Source: Alcaligenes aquatilis
GTDB lineage: Bacteria; Pseudomonadota; Gammaproteobacteria; Burkholderiales; Burkholderiaceae_B
Length of the DNA stretch: 64,000 bases
Direction: 5' to 3'
Assembly (NCBI RefSeq): GCF_003076515.1
Contig: NZ_CP022390.1
Location: forward strand, 682,001-746,000
In this document: positions 50,969 through 60,439 of the stretch, in pieces
Layout of the letters: the number at the start of each line of letters is the position of its first letter
Numbering within the stretch: the stretch's first letter is position 1
Position numbers and translations under genes: made by a program
Notes under the pieces: generated by a model
The model's database searches: none
What the model was told of the DNA's origin: nothing
The model's input: the letters and a program-made list of their open reading frames with translations, nothing else

Positions 50969-52990
50969 ATGAAATTTGAGCCTGCCTTTCAAGAGTTTCC
51001 AGGGAGTTCCTTCAAGCTTTTCCAACCTTATTTGCCTGCTGGTGACCAGCCAGCGGCAATTGAGCAGTTGGTCGAGGGGATTGATGACGGCTTGATGTAC
51101 CAGACCCTGTTGGGGGTAACGGGCTCGGGCAAGACCTATACCATGGCGAACATTATTGCTCGGACAGGGCGTCCGGCCATTGTTCTGGCACCCAATAAAA
51201 CCCTGGCCGCGCAACTGTACGCAGAGATGCGCGAGTTCTTCCCACGCAATGCCGTGGAATACTTCGTCTCTTATTACGATTACTACCAGCCCGAGGCCTA
51301 TGTGCCATCGCGCGATCTGTTTATTGAAAAAGACTCGTCCATCAATGAACACATCGAGCAGATGCGTTTGTCGGCCACCAAAAGCCTGTTGGAGCGACCG
51401 GACACCATTATTGTGGGCACGGTCTCTTGCATCTACGGTATTGGTAATCCTGGCGACTACCATGCGATGGTGCTGACGCTACGCAAGGGCGACCGAATCG
51501 CTCGGCAGGAGCTGCTGGCCCGACTGGTTGCCATGCAGTACGAGCGCAACGACCTGGACTTCCAGCGTGGTGTGTTTCGGGCCCGTGGCGAAGTGGTCGA
51601 TATTTTCCCGGCGGAAAATGCCGAGCTGGCCTTGCGGGTCAGTCTGTTTGATGACGAACTGGAAGAGCTGGAACTGTTTGATCCGCTAACTGGCAAAGTG
51701 GTGCAGAAGCTGAACCGTTTTACTGTGTTCCCCAGTTCGCACTATGTGACCCCCCGTGAAACGGTGTTGCGGGCAATTGAAACCATCAAGCTGGAACTGC
51801 GTGAGCGTCTGGAATTTTTGACGCGGGAAGGGCATTTGGTCGAGGCCCAACGCCTGGAACAGCGCACTCGTTTTGATCTGGAAATGCTGCAGGAGCTGGG
51901 TTTTTGCAAAGGCATCGAGAACTACTCCCGCCACTTGTCAGGGGCGGCGCCCGGCGATCCGCCACCAACGCTGATTGATTACCTGCCGCGTAACTCCCTG
52001 ATGTTTATTGATGAAAGCCACGTCACGATCGGGCAGTTGGGAGCGATGTACCGTGGTGACCGCTCGCGTAAAGAAACGCTGGTGCAATTCGGTTTCCGCC
52101 TGCCGTCGGCCATGGATAACCGGCCCTTGAAGCTGGAAGAGTTCGAGCGTCGCATGCCGCAAACCGTGTTCGTGTCGGCCACACCGGCTGCTTACGAGCA
52201 AGAACATGCCGACAACGTGGTCGAGCAAGTGGTGCGGCCTACCGGCCTGGTGGATCCCGAAATTGAAGTTCGTCCTGCCACCACCCAAGTCGATGATTTG
52301 CTGGGTGAAATCAAGTTGCGTACGGCGCAGCAAGATCGTGTGCTGGTGACAACGCTTACCAAGCGTATGTCCGAAGACTTGACGGATTACTTGTCCGAGA
52401 ATGGCATCCGGGTGCGTTACTTGCATTCGGACATTGATACCGTGGAACGGGCCGAGATTATCCGTGATTTGCGCTTGGGCGTATTCGATGTGCTGGTCGG
52501 GATCAACTTGTTGCGCGAGGGCCTGGACTTGCCTGAAGTGTCTTTGGTGGCCATTCTCGATGCGGACAAGGAAGGCTTCCTGCGCTCCGAGCGCAGCCTG
52601 ATTCAAACCATAGGTCGGGCAGCGCGTAATCTGAACGGTAAGGCCATTTTGTATGCCGACAGAATGACAGACTCCATGCGTCGCGCTATCGAGGAAACCG
52701 AGCGTCGTCGTGCCAAGCAGATCGCCTTTAACGAAGAGCATGGCATTACGCCGCGCGGCGTGAACAAGGCGGTACGCGAATTGATTGACGGCGTTGTGGC
52801 TTCGGATCCTACCGCCAGCTTGCGCGAGGACGTGCCAGAAGCCTTGATTCGCGACGAGAAGGCGGCAGCACGTGAGATCAAGCGTCTGGAAAAAGAGATG
52901 ATGGATCACGCCCGTAACCTGGAGTTCGAACAAGCTGCGGCTGCGCGCGACAAGTTGCAAAGGCTCAAGGCCAAGTTGCTGATGGCGTGA
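50969..52990 (+). CDS. uvrB: UvrABC excinuclease subunit B
   Basis: 673 residues from the ATG at 50969; a GTG three codons upstream (50960) is an alternative. Walker A is [14 protein letters not shown]. The beta-hairpin that clamps DNA is [15 protein letters not shown]. Helicase motifs V/VI appear in [19 protein letters not shown] and QTIGRAARN. The C-terminal UVR domain ([21 protein letters not shown]) binds UvrC. It verifies lesions in nucleotide excision repair. No CTG-N10-CAG SOS box is seen in the 75 bp before it. Confidence 0.97.
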   Translation: MKFEPAFQEFPGSSFKLFQPYLPAGDQPAAIEQLVEGIDDGLMYQTLLGVTGSGKTYTMANIIARTGRPAIVLAPNKTLAAQLYAEMREFFPRNAVEYFVSYYDYYQPEAYVPSRDLFIEKDSSINEHIEQMRLSATKSLLERPDTIIVGTVSCIYGIGNPGDYHAMVLTLRKGDRIARQELLARLVAMQYERNDLDFQRGVFRARGEVVDIFPAENAELALRVSLFDDELEELELFDPLTGKVVQKLNRFTVFPSSHYVTPRETVLRAIETIKLELRERLEFLTREGHLVEAQRLEQRTRFDLEMLQELGFCKGIENYSRHLSGAAPGDPPPTLIDYLPRNSLMFIDESHVTIGQLGAMYRGDRSRKETLVQFGFRLPSAMDNRPLKLEEFERRMPQTVFVSATPAAYEQEHADNVVEQVVRPTGLVDPEIEVRPATTQVDDLLGEIKLRTAQQDRVLVTTLTKRMSEDLTDYLSENGIRVRYLHSDIDTVERAEIIRDLRLGVFDVLVGINLLREGLDLPEVSLVAILDADKEGFLRSERSLIQTIGRAARNLNGKAILYADRMTDSMRRAIEETERRRAKQIAFNEEHGITPRGVNKAVRELIDGVVASDPTASLREDVPEALIRDEKAAAREIKRLEKEMMDHARNLEFEQAAAARDKLQRLKAKLLMA

Positions 52991-53446
52991 CGGCCCTTGG
53001 CCTAATGGCATCAGGCAAGGGCTTGCCCCTTGCAGTGTGCCTTGGGCAGGAGCGCAAACCTTCGCTTGGACCAGATGGGGCGTGTGTGTGTCGGTATCAG
53101 GCTTAACCCCTTCCTGGGAACGTGGAGCTTTTTCATCTTTGCTTGTTGCTGTTGTGTATTCGCAACTAGGATTGGACGAAAAGACAGTAAAAGCACGGTT
53201 CCGCTACCGGCTTTCATCGCTCAGGTGTATTGCTTGATTTATCTCATCTCGCGAAGGCGCAGTATCCGCTAAGCAAAGGGTGCCGCGCCTTTGGTTTATT
53301 CCAAACTTCAAGCACCGGCGTACTGTTCTTATTTGCAGCCCCCAAACGATCCGGGTTTGCTGTTTCCAAGGCCGTATCGGAGACCTGTTTTAGGCCCTTG
53401 CTCCGTCTTGCCTTATTTGGGGTTTTCCCGCAGACTTTGACGCATT
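52991..53446. other. gene-free stretch after uvrB, with a hairpin
   Basis: A stem GCAAGGG / CCCTTGC (53015-53033) lies 25 bp past the uvrB stop but has no T-run. The remaining 400 bp show no supported gene; they should hold the promoter of the phosphatase gene. Confidence 0.4.
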
Positions 53447-53935
53447 ATGAGTAAGGTTCTGTTTGTCTGTACAGGGAATATTTGCCGCTCCCCCAGCGCC
53501 GAAGGTGTCTTGCGCCAACTGGTTGACCAAGCCAGTTTGTCGGAGGCTATTTTGGTGGACTCAGCCGCCACGCATGGCTTTCATGTTGGCGAGCATCCTG
53601 ACACACGCGCACAGATAGCCGCTCGTAAACGCGGTTATGACATCTCTACCTATCAGGCCCGACAGGTCCAGCGCGAGGACTTTCGCAACTTCGACCTTAT
53701 CTTGAGCATGGACTGGGAAAATCACGCTGCCTTGCAGCAAATGTGTCCTCCCATGTACCGTCACAAGCTCATGTTGCTGATGCGTTTTGCCACTGATTAC
53801 GAAGCGGCTACCGTGCCTGATCCTTATTATGGTGGCCAGGATGGCTTCAATAAGGTCATGGACTATATTGAGGATGCCTGCCAGGGCGTATTCGAGTTGG
53901 TTCGCAAGCGCGTACCCAATTACCGTGCTGCCTGA
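53447..53935 (+). CDS. low-molecular-weight protein tyrosine phosphatase
   Basis: 162 residues. The phosphate loop VLFVCTGNICRSP has catalytic Cys8 and Arg14, and the general acid Asp is in VPDPYYGGQDGF. It dephosphorylates tyrosine. In bacteria such enzymes often act on tyrosine kinases of capsule export, but none is nearby. It lies 140 bp before iscR; a similar phosphatase-iscR neighbourhood exists in related genera (impression only). Confidence 0.92.
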   Translation: MSKVLFVCTGNICRSPSAEGVLRQLVDQASLSEAILVDSAATHGFHVGEHPDTRAQIAARKRGYDISTYQARQVQREDFRNFDLILSMDWENHAALQQMCPPMYRHKLMLLMRFATDYEAATVPDPYYGGQDGFNKVMDYIEDACQGVFELVRKRVPNYRAA

Positions 53936-54007
53936 GCGACTAAAATAACACTGCAGTATAAGTGTAAAAACACACGCTCAAGCACGGTAGTTTCCCCTGT
54001 ATTTGCT

Positions 54008-54032
54008 ATACTGGACCAAATTGGTCGGATTT
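54008..54032 (+). promoter_or_regulatory. IscR type 1-like binding site in the isc promoter
   Basis: The core GACCAAATTGGTCGG (54014-54028), preceded by ATACTG, agrees with the E. coli IscR type 1 consensus at about 20 of 25 positions by my alignment. It lies 45 bp before the iscR start and overlaps a possible -10 (TATACT), fitting repression of the operon by holo-IscR. Confidence 0.75.
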
Positions 54033-54077
54033 GCCCTTGGCAATCCGGCCGCTTTCGCCTTTGGCAAGGAAACTATC

Positions 54078-54554
54078 ATGCGTTTGACGACAAAAGGGCG
54101 TTTCGCCGTAACCGCGATGATCGATCTTGCGCTGCGCCAGCAAAGTGGACCGGTGACGCTCGCAGGCATCAGCCAGCGACAGGGTATCTCGCTCTCCTAT
54201 CTTGAACAGTTATTTGGCAAGTTGCGCCGCCATGAACTGGTCGATAGTGTGCGGGGTCCGGGTGGTGGCTATACGCTTGCGCGTCTGGCCCGCCACATCA
54301 CCGTTGCTGACATTGTGTTTGCGGTCGATGAGCCCGTTGATGCTACCCAGTGTGGTGGCAAGGGTAATTGCAAGCAGGGCACAAATGGGCAGAAAGGCGA
54401 GTGCATGACTCACGAGCTTTGGGCGACGCTTAGTCGTAAAATGGTCGATTATCTGGACTCTGTCTCGCTACAGGACTTGGTTGATCAGCAGCGCCTGCGT
54501 CAGCTCAAGTTGGCCGCTCAGGAAGCCGGTCAGCCAGAAGAATGTACTTTGTAG
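54078..54554 (+). CDS. iscR: Rrf2-family iron-sulfur cluster regulator IscR
   Basis: 158 residues from the ATG at 54078; the frame is open further left through the operator. It begins [19 protein letters not shown], the standard winged-helix start, with [20 protein letters not shown] as recognition region. Cluster ligands are Cys92, Cys98 and Cys109 plus His112 (MTHELW). The gap between the second and third cysteines is ten residues, against five in E. coli. Holo-IscR represses the operon. AAGGAA lies upstream of the start. Confidence 0.95.
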   Translation: MRLTTKGRFAVTAMIDLALRQQSGPVTLAGISQRQGISLSYLEQLFGKLRRHELVDSVRGPGGGYTLARLARHITVADIVFAVDEPVDATQCGGKGNCKQGTNGQKGECMTHELWATLSRKMVDYLDSVSLQDLVDQQRLRQLKLAAQEAGQPEECTL

Positions 54555-54588
54555 TGGGCAGTCGCCGCTACTGACTCCGGAGTTTTGT

Positions 54589-55782
54589 ATGAGTCGCGCT
54601 CAGCGTATTTATATGGATTATGCCGCCACCACACCGGTAGACCCGCGTGTGGCCGACAGCATGATTCCCTGGTTGACGGAACGATTTGGCAATCCCGCCT
54701 CCAGCAGCCATCCTTATGGATGGGATGCGGAAGAAGCCGTGGATCAGGCGCGTCGTCAGGTTGCCTCCCTGGTCGGGGCAGAGCCGCGAGAAATCGTCTG
54801 GACTTCCGGTGCGACCGAAGCCATCAATCTGGCCTTGAAGGGTGCCGCACAGTTTTATCAGTCCAAGGGCCGCCATATTATTACCGTCCGTACGGAGCAC
54901 AAGGCCGTGATCGACACCTGTCTGGCCTTGCAGGACGAAGGGTTTGAAGTCACCTTTCTGGATGTCCTGCCCAGTGGTCTGATTGATCCGCAGGCGTTTG
55001 AACAAGCCATTCGTCCCGATACCATCCTGGCCTCGGTCATGCTGGTGAATAACGAAATTGGTGTGATTCAGGATGTGCAGGCTTTGGGTGCAATTTGCCG
55101 TAAGCACAAGGTGCTGTTCCATGTGGACGCCGCCCAGGCTACCGGCAAGGTGGCGATCAATCTGCAGGAATGGCCGGTGGATTTGATGTCCATGTCGGCC
55201 CACAAGACCTACGGTCCCAAAGGGATAGGTGCCTTGTATATCCGCCGTAAACCGGCGGTGCGTCTGAAAGCGCAGATTCATGGTGGTGGTCACGAGCGCG
55301 GCTTTCGTTCCGGCACCTTGGCCACACATCAGATCGTGGGCATGGGACGTGCGTTTGAGTTGGCCGCCCAGGAAATGGATACAGACAATCAGCGCATCAC
55401 CGCGCTGCGTGATCGGCTGTGGGCTGGTTTGCAGCAGATCCCAGATTTGTACCTGAACGGCACCTTCGATGAGCGTGTGCCACATAACCTGAACATCAGT
55501 GTGGATCACATCGAGGGTGAAGCCCTGATGATGGCCCTGACTGATTTGGCCGTGTCCAGTGGCTCGGCCTGTACGTCGGCCAGTTTGGAACCGTCTTATG
55601 TATTGACGGCCCTGGGTCGTAGCGATCAGTTGGCACACAGTTCCTTGCGTTTGAGTCTGGGCCGTTTCACGACCGAGCAGGACATTGATGACACGATTGC
55701 CGCCATCGGTCGTGTGGTTGAACAATTGCGGGCCATCTCTCCTTTATGGAGCGAGTCCGCTTCGGAGCCGTTCACGCAATGA
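54589..55782 (+). CDS. iscS: cysteine desulfurase
   Basis: 397 residues from the ATG at 54589 (GGAG upstream). It begins [16 protein letters not shown]. The PLP lysine is in [17 protein letters not shown]. The active-site cysteine loop is [17 protein letters not shown]. It takes sulfur from cysteine and hands it to the scaffold. Typical IscS is about 404 residues; the C-terminal IscU-docking tail is shorter or altered here ([12 protein letters not shown]). Its stop overlaps the next start (ATGA). Confidence 0.95.
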   Translation: MSRAQRIYMDYAATTPVDPRVADSMIPWLTERFGNPASSSHPYGWDAEEAVDQARRQVASLVGAEPREIVWTSGATEAINLALKGAAQFYQSKGRHIITVRTEHKAVIDTCLALQDEGFEVTFLDVLPSGLIDPQAFEQAIRPDTILASVMLVNNEIGVIQDVQALGAICRKHKVLFHVDAAQATGKVAINLQEWPVDLMSMSAHKTYGPKGIGALYIRRKPAVRLKAQIHGGGHERGFRSGTLATHQIVGMGRAFELAAQEMDTDNQRITALRDRLWAGLQQIPDLYLNGTFDERVPHNLNISVDHIEGEALMMALTDLAVSSGSACTSASLEPSYVLTALGRSDQLAHSSLRLSLGRFTTEQDIDDTIAAIGRVVEQLRAISPLWSESASEPFTQ

Positions 55783-56162
55783 GATATAGTGACGCTGTCA
55801 TGGAGCATTTTCTGCGCCCGCGTCATGTGGGTGTCATGAACAGCAGTGATGCTGACGTAGGCACGGGGGAGGCAGGAAGCTACCAAACCGGGGCCTTGAT
55901 TCGTATCCAGCTCAAGGTATCGGAGCAGGGTCAGATTCAGGAGAGCTGTTTCAAGGCTTATGGCTGTGGCTGTACCATCGCAGCTGCTTCATTTGCGGCG
56001 CAATGGCTGCAAGATCGCAGTCTGGAGCAAGCGGCCCAGTTCTCGTCCACGGATGTGCAGCAAGCATTGGAATTGCCACCGGTCAAAGTGCATTGTGCTT
56101 TGTTGGTCCAGGAGGCGGTTCAGGCTGCCGTTGCCTCGGTACAGAACAAAGGCGCGTTTTAG
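55779..56162 (+). CDS. iscU: divergent IscU-type scaffold lacking the first cluster ligand
   Basis: 127 residues, colinear with IscU without gaps: [14 protein letters not shown] carries Cys63 and VKVHCALL carries His105-Cys106. Where IscU has Cys37 and Asp39 (ACGDV), this protein reads YQTGAL: Thr37 and Ala39. Two extra cysteines, Cys57 and Cys65, lie near Cys63. E. coli IscU assembles [2Fe-2S] clusters with Cys37, Asp39, Cys63, His105 and Cys106, so this version must bind clusters differently, have lost that role, or work with another scaffold. The start overlaps iscS (ATGA). Confidence 0.85.
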   Translation: MRYSDAVMEHFLRPRHVGVMNSSDADVGTGEAGSYQTGALIRIQLKVSEQGQIQESCFKAYGCGCTIAAASFAAQWLQDRSLEQAAQFSSTDVQQALELPPVKVHCALLVQEAVQAAVASVQNKGAF

Positions 56163-56215
56163 TTGTCCAAGCCTGAAGGCTGAATCCCCTTCAGGTTTAT
56201 AGAAAGGAAAAGATT

Positions 56216-56539
56216 ATGTCTATTTCTCTTACTCAGCCCGCCGCAGAACATATCCAGCGTCATTTGAAAAAACGCGGGGGCGGTTTGGGGCTACGTTTGG
56301 GTGTACGTCTGACCGGTTGCTCGGGTCTGGCCTACAAGCTGGATTTTGTTGATGAGCCGGTTCAAGGCGATCAACTGTTTGAAGAGCACGGCGTTAAACT
56401 GTTTGTTGATCCCAAGAGCCTGCCCTTTATTGATGGCACGCGTCTGGATTATGGCCGCGATGGCCTCAATGAAGGTTTTAAATTCATCAATCCAAACGAG
56501 AAAGCCTCCTGCGGGTGTGGCGAATCGTTTACCGTGTAG
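56216..56539 (+). CDS. iscA: A-type iron-sulfur carrier
   Basis: 107 residues. The three A-type ligand cysteines are Cys35 (TGCSGLAY), Cys99 and Cys101 (SCGCGESF), at the same positions as in E. coli IscA. AGAAAGGAAAAG precedes the ATG. It delivers iron or clusters to target proteins. It lies 53 bp after the divergent IscU gene and 6 bp before the next gene. Confidence 0.95.
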   Translation: MSISLTQPAAEHIQRHLKKRGGGLGLRLGVRLTGCSGLAYKLDFVDEPVQGDQLFEEHGVKLFVDPKSLPFIDGTRLDYGRDGLNEGFKFINPNEKASCGCGESFTV

Positions 56540-56545
56540 GAACTC

Positions 56546-57424
56546 ATGTCATTACGTTTCGGTTTGGCGGCCAATCAGTTGCACCATGATTCGGCAGATG
56601 CGGCTTTGTTTCAGTGGTTGCGGCGCTCAGCCAGCGGTATTCGCGAGTTGGAAGTTGAGCTTTATACGGTGGGTCGTACCTGTAATGCTATCGAGCGTTC
56701 GGGCCTGCTGGAAGGCTATGGCGGCCTGGTTCGCTATCCCTATGGTCGTGATGGCGGCTTGATGAAGCTGGTTGCCCGGGTCACACAAAGCCCGGATGGC
56801 ACTCCGCCTTTTGATGGCGCCATTTATCTGATTGACCCGGTAGACCCATCTTCCATTTTCCCGGAAGCATTGGCGCTTAAGCGTCAGTGCATTACGCATG
56901 GTCGTCCTTTTATTTCGACCCTGATGGGGGCGATTGAATGGATTGAAGTGGAGCGAGTCAGTCGTGGCCTGTGGCCCGACTCCAGCTGCAAACGTATTTT
57001 TGACTTCCCCAACCAAACTCTGGCCTTGATCGCGCACGATGCACTCAAGGACAAGATGGTTGAGTTCGCTGACAAGCATTTCGACCTGCTGTCCCGTTTT
57101 GGCCAACGCGTGGGAACAGGGACGACCAGTCGCTTGTTGAACGAGCTGGCTTGGTCCAAAGGCTGGCCCAAGGAAACCCCCTGGATTCAGTCTTATCTAA
57201 GCGGTCCTTTGGGCGGCGATGCGCAAATTGCCGAGCTGGTACTGGAAAACCGTTGCCAGCGTGTGATCTTCTTCGAGGACCCGCACGTCGCACGTCAGCA
57301 CGAGGCAGACATTCAGTTGCTGGAACGCGCGGTGCGTGTGGTGGCAGATAAGGCTTCGTGTTTCTCCTCGCCCGAAGTGGCCCATAAATGGGCACAGGCG
57401 GTGATGCGTTTGCCGGTGGATTGA
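56546..57424 (+). CDS. tandem methylglyoxal-synthase-like domain protein in the isc operon
   Basis: 292 residues. The C-terminal half matches methylglyoxal synthase: LIAHDALKDKM (His164, Asp165), GTGTTSRLL (191-198), LSGPLGGDAQIAE (Asp225), VIFFEDP (240-246) and RQHEADIQLL (His252, Asp255), which cover the catalytic set known from E. coli MgsA. The N-terminal half repeats the pattern in weaker form: FGLAAN, TVGRTCNAIE (41-50), YPYGRDGGLMKLV (64-76), AIYLIDPVDPSSIFPEALAL. A second, decayed MGS-like domain is inferred. MgsA converts dihydroxyacetone phosphate to methylglyoxal and is about 150 residues, so this is double length. It starts 6 bp after iscA, where hscB would be expected. Confidence 0.78.
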   Translation: MSLRFGLAANQLHHDSADAALFQWLRRSASGIRELEVELYTVGRTCNAIERSGLLEGYGGLVRYPYGRDGGLMKLVARVTQSPDGTPPFDGAIYLIDPVDPSSIFPEALALKRQCITHGRPFISTLMGAIEWIEVERVSRGLWPDSSCKRIFDFPNQTLALIAHDALKDKMVEFADKHFDLLSRFGQRVGTGTTSRLLNELAWSKGWPKETPWIQSYLSGPLGGDAQIAELVLENRCQRVIFFEDPHVARQHEADIQLLERAVRVVADKASCFSSPEVAHKWAQAVMRLPVD

Positions 57425-57484
57425 TTGTGCAGGGATGGACGTACAGGCCTTGCAAGGTTTATTTAAAAACCTTGTGGTGGCAGT

Positions 57485-57514
57485 AAAAAAGGACGCTTAA
57501 AAGCGTCCTTTTTT
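57485..57514 (+). terminator. terminator of the isc operon
   Basis: AAAAAAGGACGC and GCGTCCTTTTTT form a perfect stem around TTAAAA, with T-run. It lies 60 bp after the MGS-like gene and closes the unit. Confidence 0.92.
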
Positions 57515-57705
57515 GTTTCACATGAGGTTCGCTGGGCCAGTTTCCCTGACTGTACGAACATCCCTGGCAGGGCCTTGATCAATGACACGGGAAAGGTCTG
57601 CTTGATCCGTGGGCGGGGCTTCTCTAGACTACGATCGTGATTTGCAAGCACCGCAACACAATGTCGTTCAGTCAATAGGGTAGTGTGGAGATACCGGAGG
57701 CAGGC

Positions 57706-58722
57706 TTGAATCGTCGCATGATCTTGAATGCTATGGGTGCGGGTATGCTTGCCCGGCTTGGAGGTGCTGTTTCCTCACTAGGTGCTGCATTTATTACGGC
57801 GTCGGCACACACGCAGCAGCTCGATGACTTCCCTTCGGGGCCCGTGCGCATTGTTGTTCCGGTGAATCCGGGTGGCAACGCCGATCGCATTGCGCGAATG
57901 CTGGCGCAAAGCCTTGCCGAATTGTGGCAACAAACAGTGATTGTGGACAATGTGCCCGGCGCGCACACCAGTCTTGGTGTCAACCGGGTCGTTCGCGCGG
58001 CACCGACCGGCCACACGTTGTTGTCCAGTGGTGACCAGCTCGCGATCAATGCTGCCCTTGGCCGCAAACTACCTTATAGCCCGACCGATGTTCGTGGCGT
58101 AACTCGTACCATTGTTAATTCGCAGGTGTTGGTAGTTCGCCCAGGCTTGGGTGTCAGCCATTTTGATGAGTACGTGACGCTGCTTAAACAGCGACCTGGC
58201 GAAGTATCCGCCGCGCTGCCGATTGGCTATGGCAGTATCTATCATCTGGCTGTCGAGATGCTTAATCAGCGTTTGGGTACGCAAACCAATAACATCCCCT
58301 ACGCGGGAGGGGCGCCGGCTGTTTTGGACATATTAGGCGGGCATGTAGATGCGGCGCTTATTGATATCTCTGGGACAACCCAGAACATTCAGAAGCGTGA
58401 GCTCATTCCTCTGGCGGTGACGTCGCTGGAGCGTTCGAAGGTTTTGCCGGATGTTCCCACTTTTCATGAGTTGGGTGTATCTGATTTCGTGATCGAAAGT
58501 TGGCAGGGCATCTTTGTGCCACGTGCCACGCCCGATGAGGTCGTCGCTGTGCTGAATCGCGATATTACGGCTGTACTTGATTCCCGCGAGTTTGCTGCTC
58601 CTCTGGAGGAACTGGGCTTTGTGATCGCCCCTGGATCGGCTGAGTCGCTGGATCAGATTGTGGCGCGTGATATTGCTTTGTTTCGTGACGTAGCGGCCGT
58701 TGCTGGTATCAAACCTGAGTGA
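57706..58722 (+). CDS. Bug/TctC family tripartite tricarboxylate transporter receptor
   Basis: 338 residues from a TTG at 57706 with GGAGG 5 nt upstream; a GTG at 57685 and an ATG at 57718 are alternatives. Signal sequence LNRRMILNAMGAGMLARLGG is followed by an alanine-rich stretch, suggesting export, perhaps by Tat. TctC features: VRIVVPVNPGGNADRIARML, IPYAGGAPAVLDILGGHVDAAL and VPTFHELGV. It binds a carboxylate in the periplasm. No TctA/TctB membrane genes are adjacent, as is usual for the many orphan Bug receptors of Alcaligenaceae. Confidence 0.9.
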   Translation: MNRRMILNAMGAGMLARLGGAVSSLGAAFITASAHTQQLDDFPSGPVRIVVPVNPGGNADRIARMLAQSLAELWQQTVIVDNVPGAHTSLGVNRVVRAAPTGHTLLSSGDQLAINAALGRKLPYSPTDVRGVTRTIVNSQVLVVRPGLGVSHFDEYVTLLKQRPGEVSAALPIGYGSIYHLAVEMLNQRLGTQTNNIPYAGGAPAVLDILGGHVDAALIDISGTTQNIQKRELIPLAVTSLERSKVLPDVPTFHELGVSDFVIESWQGIFVPRATPDEVVAVLNRDITAVLDSREFAAPLEELGFVIAPGSAESLDQIVARDIALFRDVAAVAGIKPE

Positions 58723-58798
58723 TGTCTGCCCTTACGGGCTTGGGGCTGGCTAATGCGGCGATGGGAGTGAGGGGCGGTTCCCGAACAGGCAGAATAGC

Positions 58799-58838
58799 TG
58801 CGTATGTGCGTATGTGCGTATGTGCGTATGTGCGTATG
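58799..58838. repeat. five perfect copies of 8-bp tandem repeat TGCGTATG
   Basis: TGCGTATG is repeated five times without mismatch (40 bp) and followed by a G-tract, in the gap between the Bug receptor and lysS. It is just left of the bidirectional terminator, so both transcripts may carry it at their 3' ends. Confidence 0.97.
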
Positions 58839-58857
58839 GGGGCGACGATGCATAAAG

Positions 58858-58887
58858 AAAAACGCGCGGTCAAGGCCGCGCGTTTTT
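58858..58887 (-). terminator. bidirectional terminator between the Bug receptor and lysS
   Basis: AAAAACGCGCGG pairs with CCGCGCGTTTTT around a 6-nt loop. The A and T runs allow termination in both directions. It is 18 bp past the lysS stop on the minus strand. Confidence 0.92.
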
Positions 58888-58904
58888 CTGTCTTGAGACT
58901 GTGA

Positions 58905-60428
58905 TTAGTCTTCGCGACGCAGGTGCGGGAACAGGATCACGTCACGGATAGCAGGGCTATCGGTCAGCAACATGACCAGACGGTCGATCCCGATACCGCA
59001 GCCGCCTGTAGGAGGCATGCCGTATTCCAGAGCGCGGATGTAGTCAGCGTCGTAGAACATGGCTTCTTCGTCGCCAGCATCCTTGGCCTGAACCTGAGCC
59101 TGGAAGCGAGCGGCCTGGTCTTCTGGGTCGTTCAGCTCCGAGAAGCCATTGGCGATCTCGCGGCCCGTGATGAACAGCTCAAAGCGCTCGGTAATGCCTT
59201 CCTGGGTGTCCGAGGCACGTGCCAGCGGCGACACTTCTACGGGGTAGTCCACGATGAAAGTGGGGTGCCACAGCTTGGATTCGGCTGTTTCTTCAAATAG
59301 AGCCAGTTGCAAGGCACCCAGGCCGGCATCACGCAGCGGGGGCGAGTTCACGTCCACTTTCAGGCGAGCCAGCTCAGTACGCAGGAACTGGATGTCTTCC
59401 AGTTGTTCGATCTGGTAGGAAGGCGCGTACTTCATGATGGCGCCGGTAATGGTCAGGCGATCAAAAGGCAGGCTCAGATCCAGCTCGCGTTCCTGGTATT
59501 GCAGGGTGGCGGTACCACGGGCGCTGATCGCGGCTTCGCGTATCAGGTTTTCGGTGAAGTCCATCAGCCACTGGTAATCCGTGTAGGCCGCGTAGAACTC
59601 CATCATGGTGAATTCGGGGTTGTGACGAGGGCTGACGCCTTCGTTACGGAAGTTGCGGTTGATCTCGAACACGCGCTCGAAACCGCCCACGATCAAACGC
59701 TTCAGGTACAGCTCGGGAGCAATACGCAGGTACATTTCCATGTCCAGCGCATTGTGGTGGGTCACAAAGGGTTTGGCCGATGCGCCACCCGGAATGGGGT
59801 GCAGCATCGGGGTTTCCACTTCCAGGAAATCGGCCTGGGCCATGTGCTGACGCAGGCTGCTCATGACCTTGCTGCGGGCCAGGAAGGTTTGACGGGTGTC
59901 TTCACCCATGATCAGGTCGACGTAGCGCTGACGGTACTTCAATTCCTGGTCGGCCAGACCGTGGAATTTGTCGGGCAGGGGACGTAGGGACTTGGCCAGC
60001 AGGCGCACGCTGGAGGCGTGCACGGATAGTTCGCCCTTATTGGTTTTGAAGACGGTGCCTTCCACGGCCAGGATGTCACCGATATCCCAACCCTTGAATT
60101 GCGCATAGTTCTCTTCACCCAGTGCGGCTTTGTCCAGATAGATCTGGATACGGCCGGAGGCATCTTGCAGCGTGGCAAAGCTGGCTTTGCCCATGACACG
60201 CTTGAGCATCATGCGGCCAGCCACTTTCACGACTTTATGGCTTGCAGCCAGCGCCTCTTTGTCCTGCTCGCCGTATTGCTTGTGCAGCTCGGCAGCGTGG
60301 GCATCAGGGCGAAAATCGTTGGGGTAGGCGATGCCATTTTCGCGCAGGCGGTCCAGCTTGGAGCGACGCTCGGCAATCAGGCGGTTTTCGTCTACGACGG
60401 GTGCGGAAGTGTCTAGCGATTCAGTCAT
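58905..60428 (-). CDS. lysS: lysyl-tRNA synthetase, class II
   Basis: 507 residues. The N-terminal OB-fold anticodon domain includes [21 protein letters not shown]. Class II motif 2 is [15 protein letters not shown] and motif 3 is [15 protein letters not shown]. It charges tRNA-Lys. It is downstream of prfB and an SDR gene on the same strand; prfB-lysS neighbourhood is common in proteobacteria. Confidence 0.97.
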   Translation of the reverse strand: MTESLDTSAPVVDENRLIAERRSKLDRLRENGIAYPNDFRPDAHAAELHKQYGEQDKEALAASHKVVKVAGRMMLKRVMGKASFATLQDASGRIQIYLDKAALGEENYAQFKGWDIGDILAVEGTVFKTNKGELSVHASSVRLLAKSLRPLPDKFHGLADQELKYRQRYVDLIMGEDTRQTFLARSKVMSSLRQHMAQADFLEVETPMLHPIPGGASAKPFVTHHNALDMEMYLRIAPELYLKRLIVGGFERVFEINRNFRNEGVSPRHNPEFTMMEFYAAYTDYQWLMDFTENLIREAAISARGTATLQYQERELDLSLPFDRLTITGAIMKYAPSYQIEQLEDIQFLRTELARLKVDVNSPPLRDAGLGALQLALFEETAESKLWHPTFIVDYPVEVSPLARASDTQEGITERFELFITGREIANGFSELNDPEDQAARFQAQVQAKDAGDEEAMFYDADYIRALEYGMPPTGGCGIGIDRLVMLLTDSPAIRDVILFPHLRRED

Positions 60429-60439
60429 TGTGTCAGTAC

